Below, in pieces: positions 1 to 7,152 of a stretch of 24,756 bases of DNA. The notes beneath the pieces are model-generated. The model did not search any database and was not told the DNA's origin. It was given only the letters and a program-made list of their open reading frames with translations. The first letter of the stretch is position 1. The number at the start of each line of letters is the position of its first letter. Made by a program: the position numbers and the translations under genes. The stretch is from CAZQKW01 sp964594075 (lineage in GTDB: Bacteria > Desulfobacterota > WTBG01 > CAIYCZ01), in assembly GCA_964594075.1 (NCBI GenBank), contig CAZQKW010000050.1, forward strand, positions 1 to 24,756. The letters are read 5' to 3'.

Positions 1-130
1 TCTGCTTATGCCATCTCCACAATTTCTATCCCTGTTTTTTGGGGAAAGTCCTGGATTAATTCCACTTGACAGGTGAAATGACATAATATTTTATGAATGA
101 CCATGGATTTGCGATTAACGTGGCGCACCT

Positions 131-1384
131 ATGGGTAAAACACTCAGTGAAAAAATTTTAACTGACCATGCCGGGCACGGAGTCCGGGCTGGGGAATTTG
201 CCATAATCCGGGTTGATCTTGTCTATGTTCAGGATGGAACCGGCCCGCTTACCGTGCGGCAGATGGAAAAACTGGGGTTCAACAGCGTATCAAATCCTGA
301 ACGCACGATAGTGTTTCTGGATCACGCCTCTCCCAGTCCCCGCCAGGAGCTTTCCAACGACCATACATTGCTGCGAGAGTTCTGCTGGCGAACGGGTGCC
401 ATTCTTTCCGATGTTGGCAACGGCATATCCCATAATGTTGCCAGTGAAAATTATGTTAATCCGAGGGATGTCGTAGTTGGGGCTGATTCTCACACCTGTA
501 CCAATGGAGCGTTGTGCGCATTTTCTACCGGCATGGGGTCAACTGACATAGCAGTTGCCATGGCGCTGGGACATACATGGCTGCGGGTGCCTGAAAGCTG
601 GAAAATAGTTGTCAACGGTGCATTTCCGAAAGGGGTTTACGCTAAGGATTTTATGCTCCATTTTATCGGCACGGTGAAAGCAGACGGCGCAGCCTATAAA
701 GCACTTGAATTTACCGGTCCGGCAATGGATTCTCTGTCTATGGCCGGCCGTTTTTGTATTGCAAATATGGCGATTGAGTGCGGAGCCAAAGTCGGCCTGT
801 TTAATTCGGACGAGGTGTCCAGGGCTTTTCTTGAGAGCTGTGGCAGGGCAGAACGCTACACTCCTCTGGTTGGGGATCCCGATGCCTCTTACGAACGAAG
901 GATTGATTTTGATGTGAGCGTGCTGGAGCCTATGCTTGCCTGTCCCCATTCAGTAGATAATGTGCATCCCGTTAAGGCAGTTGGGCCGGTGGCGGTCAAT
1001 CAGGTTTTTATCGGCACCAGCACCAATGGCCGGATTGAAGATTTCAGGATTGCAGCAGCAATATTAAAAGGGAAAAAAATAGCCTCACGCGTGCGGCTGC
1101 TCATAACGCCCGGGTCGCGTAAAACCCTGCTTGACGGCCTTGCAGACGGCACCTTTCAAACTCTTGCTGAAGCTGGCGGCCTCATCACTGGACCGGGGTG
1201 CGGTGCATGCGTAGGTGTGCATGAAGGAGTACTCGGCGATGGCGAGGTATGTGTTTCTACCCAGAACCGGAATTTTAAGGGCAGGATGGGGAATCCTAAT
1301 GCCTTTATTTATCTGGCAAGCCCGGCAACAGCTGCAGCAACGGCTATAACAGGAATGATCACTGATCCGCGAGAGTTTCTATAA
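131..1384 (+). CDS. 3-isopropylmalate dehydratase/homoaconitase-type large subunit (LeuC-like), one cluster ligand replaced
   Basis: This is the large subunit of a two-subunit hydro-lyase of the aconitase superfamily (LeuC/HacA/DmdA group), which normally isomerises or dehydrates a 2- or 3-hydroxy di- or tricarboxylate using a [4Fe-4S] cluster. At 417 residues it has family length for the LeuC2/archaeal type. Visible motifs are GADSHTCTNGA near residue 117, STNGRIED at 297 and GPGCGACVG at 355-363. The last holds Cys357 and Cys360, two of the three cluster ligands. The third ligand, normally the Cys of SCTNGR, is Ser297 here (codon AGC at 1019-1021). The ATG at 131 starts a normal family N-terminus but has no strong ribosome binding site. 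The small subunit follows after about 250 bases. No leuA or leuB is nearby, so leucine synthesis is not assured; homoaconitase and dimethylmalate dehydratase are alternatives. The family call is firm; substrate and activity are open. Confidence 0.88.
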   Translation: MGKTLSEKILTDHAGHGVRAGEFAIIRVDLVYVQDGTGPLTVRQMEKLGFNSVSNPERTIVFLDHASPSPRQELSNDHTLLREFCWRTGAILSDVGNGISHNVASENYVNPRDVVVGADSHTCTNGALCAFSTGMGSTDIAVAMALGHTWLRVPESWKIVVNGAFPKGVYAKDFMLHFIGTVKADGAAYKALEFTGPAMDSLSMAGRFCIANMAIECGAKVGLFNSDEVSRAFLESCGRAERYTPLVGDPDASYERRIDFDVSVLEPMLACPHSVDNVHPVKAVGPVAVNQVFIGTSTNGRIEDFRIAAAILKGKKIASRVRLLITPGSRKTLLDGLADGTFQTLAEAGGLITGPGCGACVGVHEGVLGDGEVCVSTQNRNFKGRMGNPNAFIYLASPATAAATAITGMITDPREFL

Positions 1385-1634
1385 CGCAGTCACCGCTGAT
1401 CACACCGAGAGCACAGCGTTTCAATTTTTGATAAAAAATAAAAGTCCTTGCAAGTCCCGTTTAGACGGCAAGAAGCGCAACTGTAGCAACAGCTTGGCAA
1501 TTGAATACGTTAGGAATGCGTCGCGGATCACCGCCCTTTCACCATAACGTTTTGCAACAACCTGATAGCACTCGGGAGCATAACCGACGCGTGTCGGGAT
1601 TCCTGGCAAGTAAAGACACAAAAGGGCATTGAAA
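1385..1634. other. Non-coding spacer between the two dehydratase subunit genes
   Basis: The 250 bases between the large and small subunit genes hold no convincing plus-strand gene. A minus-strand open frame covers it but has no ribosome binding site, overlaps the small-subunit start and gave no family I recognise. The stretch near 1397-1420 resembles degenerate CACAGAG-type intergenic repeat sequence. Such pairs are usually adjacent, so this spacer probably reflects an insertion or a decayed gene. Confidence 0.4.
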
Positions 1635-2138
1635 ATGGACAACATGAGAGGCCGAGCATGGAAGTTTGGCGATGGCATCAGCACCGACCATATCGCACCG
1701 GGCAGACTGTTTCATTTGCGCAGCAACCTGCCGGAGCTGGCAAAACATGTGCTCGAAGATGCGCGGCCAGAATTTGCTGCCCATATTCAAACTGGCGATT
1801 TTGTAGTCGGGGGTAGAAATTTCGGGCAGGGGTCAAGCCGCGAACACGCACCAACTATTATTAAAATGGCCGGGGTGAGTGCTGTAATCGCCAAAAGTTT
1901 TGCGCGCATTTTTTTTCGTAATTGCATTAATGTCGGGCTGCCTGCGGTCATCATTGATACCGACCCAATTGATGAAGGCGATATGCTGGAACTGGACCTG
2001 CTTGGCGGCACGCTGATTAATCTGACAAAAGGCCAATCCTTCGCATTTCCGCCGCTCCCCAAAGCCATGGCAAACATACTGCAGGATGGCGGACTGGTGG
2101 AGCATATAAAAAAACACGGTGATTTTAAGCTGGATTAA
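1635..2138 (+). CDS. 3-isopropylmalate dehydratase/homoaconitase-type small subunit (LeuD-like)
   Basis: This is the swivel-domain small subunit that completes the active site of the LeuC-like protein. It shows WKFGDGISTDHIAPGR near the N-terminus, the GRNFGQGSSREHAP motif that binds substrate carboxylates, and AKSFARIFFRNCINVGLP. The length of about 167 residues fits LeuD2/HacB proteins. I chose the ATG at 1635 because AAGGG lies at 1622-1626 at suitable spacing. The ATG at 1644 gives the more canonical N-terminus (MRGRAWKFGD) but has no ribosome binding site, and a TTG at 1629 is also in frame. The loop that helps set substrate choice in this family reads HLRS, which I recall as closer to the YLRT of homoaconitases than to the YLV-type loop of isopropylmalate isomerases; this is only a hint. 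No terminator was seen after the gene. Confidence 0.87.
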   Translation: MDNMRGRAWKFGDGISTDHIAPGRLFHLRSNLPELAKHVLEDARPEFAAHIQTGDFVVGGRNFGQGSSREHAPTIIKMAGVSAVIAKSFARIFFRNCINVGLPAVIIDTDPIDEGDMLELDLLGGTLINLTKGQSFAFPPLPKAMANILQDGGLVEHIKKHGDFKLD

Positions 2139-2152
2139 AAACCTATCTGCCT

Positions 2153-2431
2153 TCAGCCATCAGCTTTATAACTATTTTGTCTGCTGTGCTTCGTTGTCGT
2201 AAGCCATTTGCGCACGTCAATCTGTTTCGGACACACCTTCACGCATTTGCCGCGGCTTTTGCAGCCCCAGATGCTGACAGTATGATCAGGCATCCCTACT
2301 GGTGCTTCTGCATTCTGGTCTCTTGAATCAAACCGGTAGCGAAATGCTCTGAGCAGCGCTGCCGGCAAGCTCAACCGCAACCGGAGGCTCGCAAGCCCTG
2401 CTCCAATAATAATGACATCATGATAAAGTTT
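2153..2431 (-). pseudogene. Deletion relic: start of SdhA/FrdA flavoprotein joined to end of SdhB/FrdB iron-sulfur subunit
   Basis: On the minus strand an open frame reads KLYHDVIIIGAGLASLR (about 2431-2380), the FAD-binding N-terminus of a succinate dehydrogenase or fumarate reductase flavoprotein. It runs directly into FRYRFDSRDQ, then WGCKSRGKCVKVCPKQIDV (about 2350-2210), the C-terminal cluster region of the iron-sulfur subunit. The order A then B on this strand matches a usual sdhAB/frdAB order, so one in-frame internal deletion explains the chimera. A ligand Cys of the CxxCxxCxxxCP motif is Arg (codon CGC, 2254-2252), one transition from TGC. The flavin dinucleotide-binding Gly also reads Ser (GAGLAS). 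The product would be about 90-110 residues and is not expected to work. I see the two motif blocks directly; the deletion history is inference. Confidence 0.72.
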
Positions 2432-2531
2432 GAAGGCTGTTTTCCCGATACAAAAACCTGTTTTTAGCCCGTGGTACTGAATATAATTTTGCACACATCT
2501 GCTCTCAATTGCTCTTTTTTGGATATTTTTA

Positions 2532-2560
2532 TTGACACAACTACCCCCCTCTTTTATATT
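2532..2560 (+). promoter_or_regulatory. Sigma70-type promoter for the nucleotide-sugar dehydrogenase
   Basis: TTGACA at 2532-2537 and TATATT at 2555-2560 are separated by exactly 17 bases. The next gene on this strand starts at 2739, so the transcript would have a leader of about 170 bases. No obvious riboswitch or terminator hairpin was seen in that leader. Confidence 0.6.
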
Positions 2561-2738
2561 GAAGCGCTCAGCAAAGCCACAGAGCCTGTGTTATCTTTGC
2601 TGTTCAAAAATATCGTCAATTATTAAGAGTAAAAATGCACGGGCATTAAGTGCAGGAAATATATAAATATATGAATGAATAACGTGTTTCTCGGTGTCCC
2701 CTGTGTTTTAGCTTAAAATTAATTTGCAGGAGAATGTT

Positions 2739-4379
2739 ATGCCAGAATATTCAGTAAGTCCCGAAGGGGAAAAGTTTCCGCTGCCGGAAAAGGCGGAGTA
2801 TGCAGAAGAGTTGAAGCGCCTTGAGAAGCTGGTCACGAATGCGCGTGCCGAAGGCAAGGAAATTGTGGTGGTGATGGGAGTAGGATTTGTCGGTGCGGTC
2901 ATGGCTGCCATCATTGCAGATACGGTTGACAAACAAACGGGCAAACCCTCAAAGTTTGTTATCGGCTGCCAGAGGCCGAGCACCCGCAGCTACTGGAAAA
3001 TCCCCCTGCTGAACCGCGGCCGATCGCCCGTTAAAGCCGAAGACCCGGAAGTTGATCCCATGATTGCACGCTGCGTGCTGGAGAAAAAGACGCTGGTTGC
3101 GACTTATAACAGCGACTGTCTGAGTTTTGCAGATTGTGTGGTTGTGGATGTGCAGTGCGACTACAGCAAGCGTGACCTTGGCAACCTGCGAACCGGAGAG
3201 GCAGAGATGGGCGCTCTTGAGGCCACTATGAAAACCATCGGGCAGAAAATTCCACCGGAATGTCTGGTATTAATAGAAACGACTGTTGCCCCCGGCACCA
3301 CTGAGTTTGTCGCCTACCCGATTATGGAAAAGACTTTCCGCGCCCGGGGCATCACAACTCCGCCAATTCTTGCCCACAGTTTTGAACGAGTGATGCCGGG
3401 CAAAGAATATGTGCGTTCTATTCGTGATTTCTGGCGTGTCTGCTCTGGATGCAACTCTGTGGCTCGTGAACGGGTGGTCAAATTTTTGAATGAAATTCTG
3501 AATACAAAAGAGTATCCCCTCACGGTTATGGACCGTCCTATTGAATCTGAAACCACCAAAATTGTTGAAAACTCTTACCGGGCAACCATTCTGGCGTTTC
3601 TCAATGAGTGGAGCCTGTTTGCAGAGCGCAATGGCGTTGATTTAATTAAAGTGATCCAGGCCATTAAGATGCGGCCTACCCATAGCAACATCATCTTTCC
3701 CGGTCCAGGCATCGGCGGCTATTGCCTGCCCAAGGACGGCGGGCTTGGCTACTGGGCATACAAGCATATTTTGGGTTTTGAAGACGATATTTTCAAAATC
3801 ACGACTGCCGCCATTGATATCAATGATACGCGCGCCCTGCATGCTGCTGAACTCACCCGCGATGCGCTGCGCAACATGGGGAAATACATTGCCGGCGCAA
3901 CTGTGCTCTTATGCGGCGCAAGCTATCGTGAGGATGTGGGCGACACGCGTTACAGCGGCTCAGAGCTGGTGGTGCGCAAACTCACGGAAATGGGTGCGGA
4001 TGTTAAAGTCCATGACCCCTATGTTGACCACTGGTATGAGCTTGAAACCCAGGATACCTATCCGGCGCCCGGCCAGTCATGGAGCCGCTTTTTCCGCAAT
4101 CAGCAGGAGCTGGCGCATATCCGGGTGCAAAAAGACCTTCCTGCTGCCATGAATGGCGCCGAAGCACTGATTCTTGCAGTGCGCCATAGACCGTATCTGG
4201 AACTTAATCCTGATGATGTGGTGAAATGGGCTGGTGCGCCTCTGGCAGTGATTGACTGTTTTGGGATTTTAAGCGATGCCCAGATCCGCCGCTATTTTGA
4301 GCTGGGCTGTGAAGTAAAAGCTCTTGGCCGCGGCCACATCCAGCGCATCAAGGACGAAGTAAGACAGCAGAGACGGTGA
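2739..4379 (+). CDS. Nucleotide-sugar (UDP-glucose/UDP-ManNAc-type) dehydrogenase, long form
   Basis: This is an NAD-dependent nucleotide-sugar dehydrogenase of the UDP-glucose/GDP-mannose/UDP-N-acetylmannosamine family, which oxidises a sugar C6 alcohol to a uronate for polysaccharide or glycan synthesis in the cytoplasm. The Rossmann motif GVGFVG is at residues 47-52, a conserved ETTVAPGTT block is mid-protein, KIVENSYRA is the dimerisation helix, and GIGGYCLPKDGG carries the catalytic Cys329. The C-terminal NAD/sugar-binding domain begins near GATVLLCGASYREDVGDTR. The ATG at 2739 is chosen because GCAGGAG lies 6 bases upstream; a TTG at 2724 is also in frame. At 546 residues it is about 100 longer than typical members, with a roughly 40-residue N-terminal extension and insertions around residues 70-100 and 430-460. 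No glycosyltransferase is adjacent, so the exact sugar cannot be set. Confidence 0.85.
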   Translation: MPEYSVSPEGEKFPLPEKAEYAEELKRLEKLVTNARAEGKEIVVVMGVGFVGAVMAAIIADTVDKQTGKPSKFVIGCQRPSTRSYWKIPLLNRGRSPVKAEDPEVDPMIARCVLEKKTLVATYNSDCLSFADCVVVDVQCDYSKRDLGNLRTGEAEMGALEATMKTIGQKIPPECLVLIETTVAPGTTEFVAYPIMEKTFRARGITTPPILAHSFERVMPGKEYVRSIRDFWRVCSGCNSVARERVVKFLNEILNTKEYPLTVMDRPIESETTKIVENSYRATILAFLNEWSLFAERNGVDLIKVIQAIKMRPTHSNIIFPGPGIGGYCLPKDGGLGYWAYKHILGFEDDIFKITTAAIDINDTRALHAAELTRDALRNMGKYIAGATVLLCGASYREDVGDTRYSGSELVVRKLTEMGADVKVHDPYVDHWYELETQDTYPAPGQSWSRFFRNQQELAHIRVQKDLPAAMNGAEALILAVRHRPYLELNPDDVVKWAGAPLAVIDCFGILSDAQIRRYFELGCEVKALGRGHIQRIKDEVRQQRR

Positions 4380-4531
4380 TTTCTCATTCTGAACGCGAGC
4401 GAAGAATCTCCAAATTGAACAACACTTGCTGCCGCTAATTTCATTCGTAATGACTCGTTTTCAGCGGTTTTGCTATCTCCCCTTTTTTACTTCTTAATAG
4501 GCAGGGTCTGTGTCTGGCAAGCCTGTTTTTA

Positions 4532-4560
4532 TTGACTTATCCTCACGCACTGCATATACT
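4532..4560 (+). promoter_or_regulatory. Sigma70-type promoter for the cupin gene
   Basis: TTGACT at 4532-4537 and TATACT at 4555-4560 are 17 bases apart, close to consensus on both elements. The start codon of the cupin gene is about 50-60 bases downstream of the expected transcription start, behind an AAGGAGG ribosome binding site. Confidence 0.62.
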
Positions 4561-4619
4561 TCTTCCGTCACCAAGCACATATTTATTAAATCAAAAATAT
4601 AATGAAGGAGGTGGATGCC

Positions 4620-4979
4620 GTGGCCTGCCATCTGATTCCCAAGCACGTGGCAATGGATTTAAAGCCTTCAGACGTTACCCGCACGGTCAGCGATATGGCA
4701 CTGATAACGAAAGCTGTTGATAAGCCTATCAGCCAATACATGACCGCCGGTTATCTGAAATTAAAGCCGGGATATGACCGGGAGCTTTCCACAGAGTATG
4801 AAGAAATCAATCTTTTCCTGGCGGGCTCTTTGACCTACAGCTTTGGGCAGGAGCGTTTCACCGCGCAAAAGGGAGATGTGGTGCTGATTGAACAAGGCAG
4901 CCGAGTTCATTATACAACCGAGGAAGGGTGCCTGGTTTTTTATGCTCTTTACCCCCAGTTAAAGCCCCGCCAGGAATGA
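4620..4979 (+). CDS. Small cupin-fold protein, EutQ-like
   Basis: This is a single-domain cupin of about 119 residues. The beta-barrel pattern is visible in AGYLKLKPGYD, EEINLFLAGSLTYSF, FTAQKGDVVLIEQGSRVHYTTEEG and CLVFYALYP. The usual metal-binding HxH and its Glu are replaced (region RELSTEYEEI), as in EutQ-type cupins, so a classic His-bound metal centre is not expected. I chose the GTG at 4620 because AAGGAGG (about 4604-4610) lies 9 bases upstream; the in-frame ATG at 4602 overlaps that site and would have none. The gene has its own promoter and stands alone between the sugar dehydrogenase and a relic region. EutQ is known from ethanolamine utilisation, but no other eut gene is here, so no pathway can be given. 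Confidence 0.7.
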   Translation: MACHLIPKHVAMDLKPSDVTRTVSDMALITKAVDKPISQYMTAGYLKLKPGYDRELSTEYEEINLFLAGSLTYSFGQERFTAQKGDVVLIEQGSRVHYTTEEGCLVFYALYPQLKPRQE

Positions 4980-5009
4980 TGAGGAGAGATTTCTTCTGTT
5001 CTTGTGGTA

Positions 5010-5328
5010 GATAATGTGATCGCGCAACACTTTAGTCCTCCAAATTCGAAACTGCGTGACCTTTTTGGAATTGACCCGGTAGCGGACAGAGATGGCCACA
5101 TCAAGATTGTAGAAAGCAACCAGCTTATCCGAACCGGGAATGTGCATTTTTGCACATTGCTTTTTTGTTCAGTTCCCCCGATGTGAATATATTGCGTAGA
5201 TGTTTTGTTATAACACTCCGTACTGATTCAAAAATAGCAGCAATCTGCTTTTGTGTAAGCGAAATCGTTTCTTTCTCCAGACGGACATCAAGTTTCACCG
5301 TTCCATCAGGAATCTGGTAGAGCGCCAT
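5010..5328 (-). pseudogene. rhuM-family gene relic, frameshifted and truncated
   Basis: On the minus strand the frame from 5328 reads MALYQIPDGTVKLDVRLE, LTQKQIAAIFESVRSVITKHL and NIFTSGELNKK, the N-terminal DNA-binding-like part of RhuM (virulence/Fic-associated) proteins. Near 5150-5140 the match moves to another frame, which continues as FYNLDVAISVRYRVNSKK, TQFRIWRTKVLRDHII down to about 5010. Together these cover roughly the first 100 of about 330 family residues; the rest is missing. One frameshift in an A-rich run near 5145-5155 plus loss of the C-terminal two thirds explains the layout. RhuM genes are commonly accessory genes near restriction or mobile islands. The start codon is uncertain because the open frame runs further upstream without recognisable content. 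Confidence 0.75.
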
Positions 5329-5654
5329 ATCGTTGCGGAAACTGGCAGTTGTCTGATGAATTGCCCTGTTTTTCTTACATCTTACCGTCATACTTCTTCC
5401 GAAAGCTCCCATCGTAGCCATTCCGTAGGCAAGGGGATTTATAGTTTGCCGTTCCTCTTTTGCCACGTTATGAGTTTGTCCGGCGGACTGCCTCTGTTCT
5501 TTTGCGATGTGCTGGGCATCCAAATTATAAAACAAATTAGCTTATCATCCCTCTGATGCAAAACCGAACATTAGGGCTGTGCTGATGAATAACCCTCTAT
5601 AAAAATGCTTTATTTTTAAACGGTTTGATACCTCTTGGTTTGACCCTAAAATCC
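5329..5654. other. Stretch without a recognisable gene upstream of the rhuM relic
   Basis: Open frames exist on both strands but none has a ribosome binding site, a recognisable family or a natural start. The minus-strand frame is the upstream extension of the rhuM relic. It may contain further decayed sequence. Confidence 0.4.
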
Positions 5655-6992
5655 TCATCCACGCGGTAACAGTTTTTTTACCGCCTGCTGTGCTGAAATG
5701 ATTGAATCCTCCATGCTGATATAATCCCACAGACCATAGCGCCCGACCGGGTAAATATTACACCTTACCAGTCGTTTGAAAATTTCTTCAATGACGCGTT
5801 CCCTCTCAAATGTATGATGCACATACGCGCAGCGTATGACATGAACGACAGAGCAAACAATATTTTTTTGCTGTACCCACCCAAGAGCACTCAGCGTGTT
5901 AAAAACTTTTGGCTGTATATCTTCGATGATATTTATGGTATCGAGGTCGGCACCATTGACGCCCACTTCAACGTATAATGAATAGCAGTCCGTTGGACAC
6001 ATGCCCTGATTTATATTTGAGTAAAAACCAACCCGGTAAAAAGGAATTGCCCGATCAGGCACATAAATCCAGTGAATTCCTTTTAATTGAGAGGGCAGAG
6101 GAGCGTGCACGCCGAGATTGAAAACAATTGTTGAGCTGTGACTCAGATTGTTTGCCAGAGCGGCGAGTTGCTGATCATTTGTTATCCTGCACAGATTTGG
6201 CAGCGGAATGCTTGACAACAGTACATCCCACTTCCAGCTTTCTCCCGACTTCGTTGCGACAATTTTGTTCTCAACATCCACGGCAACTGCCTCCTGCAGC
6301 ACCTGCACATTAGACAGACCTCTTTCAAGCCCCGCAACAAGCGTTCCAATACCCCCCTTCAGAGGATACCAGAACATTGCGTTATATTCAGCGGCGGTGC
6401 AGGACTCACCCTCAATCCCTGCGCGAATTCGTATTTCATCGGGAGGCGGGAAAAACCGCTTCACCGATTTTGCAGAAATCCGGTCAAGAGAAATCCCGAG
6501 CGTTTTTTCATTCTGCGGGATAAGAAACAAATTTGAAAGATACGTGCCAAAGCCGGATAGCAGATAATCACGGAATGAAATTTCGGCGTTTGGTGGGAAA
6601 GGTGCTCTTTTGTTATACGACTCGACACATGCAGCGAATCTCTGGGGCGGAAGCTGTTTTAAATTATACTGGATGGGTGCGGGGATAAGCTGACCGTCTA
6701 TAAAACAGCACGATTTGCGCTCATGGGTTCCCCAGTCTGTATTTTTAGCGCTGGCATACGGTATATCCTGCGGCGACGGGAAGCAAGCAAGGTGCAGGAA
6801 ATGGCCAGTATAGTCAAAACAGAAATCGTCCACGCTGATAGAGCGCGTCAATCCGCCAACCGACGGGCACGCTTCAAGCACAACGCTTTTGCACCCTGCT
6901 TCCTGAAGTGCGTGGGCGGCAGTCAATCCTGATATTCCCCCGCCCAAAATGATATAATCTTTTTTTTGCATGAAAGATTGCAATTTTGCCAC
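5655..6992 (-). CDS. FAD-dependent amine oxidase/protoporphyrinogen oxidase-like protein
   Basis: This is a flavoprotein of the amine-oxidase superfamily, the group that includes protoporphyrinogen oxidase, phytoene desaturases and UDP-galactopyranose mutase-like proteins. The FAD Rossmann motif ILGGGISGLTAAHAL occurs near residues 15-29, followed by EACPSVGGLTRS, the second conserved flavin-contact block. The C-terminus contains PVGRYGLWDYISMEDSIISA, matching the Gly/Tyr-rich FAD block near the end of UDP-galactopyranose mutase-like proteins. The length of 445 residues is normal. The start may be the GTG at 6992 or the ATG at 6971; the ATG is nearer the Rossmann strand and neither has a strong ribosome binding site. 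The gene stands alone and its substrate cannot be deduced. A role in sugar or lipid modification alongside the sugar dehydrogenase is possible but only inference. Confidence 0.75.
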   Translation of the reverse strand: MAKLQSFMQKKDYIILGGGISGLTAAHALQEAGCKSVVLEACPSVGGLTRSISVDDFCFDYTGHFLHLACFPSPQDIPYASAKNTDWGTHERKSCCFIDGQLIPAPIQYNLKQLPPQRFAACVESYNKRAPFPPNAEISFRDYLLSGFGTYLSNLFLIPQNEKTLGISLDRISAKSVKRFFPPPDEIRIRAGIEGESCTAAEYNAMFWYPLKGGIGTLVAGLERGLSNVQVLQEAVAVDVENKIVATKSGESWKWDVLLSSIPLPNLCRITNDQQLAALANNLSHSSTIVFNLGVHAPLPSQLKGIHWIYVPDRAIPFYRVGFYSNINQGMCPTDCYSLYVEVGVNGADLDTINIIEDIQPKVFNTLSALGWVQQKNIVCSVVHVIRCAYVHHTFERERVIEEIFKRLVRCNIYPVGRYGLWDYISMEDSIISAQQAVKKLLPRG

Positions 6993-7057
6993 GAGATGAT
7001 AAAGTGTTAGTGCTTATAGCATATAACGATTTTCAGGGGCAATGGTAATTAAAGAAA

Positions 7058-7136
7058 GGGTGCAGGAGTCGAGGATTCAAGGGGTCAAGCAAAACTCGCA
7101 CACCCTTGACCCATGAACCCTGGAATCCTTGAACCT
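7058..7136. repeat. Imperfect inverted repeat in a divergent intergenic region
   Basis: GGGTCAAG (7082-7089) and CTTGACCC (7105-7112) form a perfect 8-base inverted repeat around a 15-base loop. Further out, AGGATTC (7072-7078) pairs with GAATCCT (7123-7129). The arms are built from variants of a unit of about 8-10 bases, GGATTCAAGG/GGGTCAAGG. It lies between two divergently transcribed genes and looks like a short intergenic repeat element rather than a terminator, since no T-run follows. Confidence 0.6.
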
Positions 7137-7152
7137 TTAATAATAGTTGTTT

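Noticed and set aside
66..95. Possible promoter before the LeuC-like gene (TTGACA at 66-71 with TAATAT at 84-89)
   Set aside because: The spacer is only 12 bases; other -10 choices at proper distance are poor matches.
1421..1684. Minus-strand open frame in the spacer between the LeuC-like and LeuD-like genes, with an Arg/Leu-rich product
   Set aside because: It has no ribosome binding site, overlaps the start of the LeuD-like gene and gave no recognisable family. It may be a decayed gene, but this cannot be supported.
2676..2716. CTCGGTGTCCCCTGTGTTTTAGC and, at 1397-1420, CACACCGAGAGCACAGC, possibly pieces of a CACAGAG-type dispersed repeat
   Set aside because: The copies are short and degenerate. 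Chance similarity cannot be excluded without the rest of the genome.
4382..4410. TTCTGAACGCGAGCGAAGAA segment similar to common bacterial intergenic repeats
   Set aside because: Only one copy is visible in the window, so a repeat cannot be shown from this sequence.
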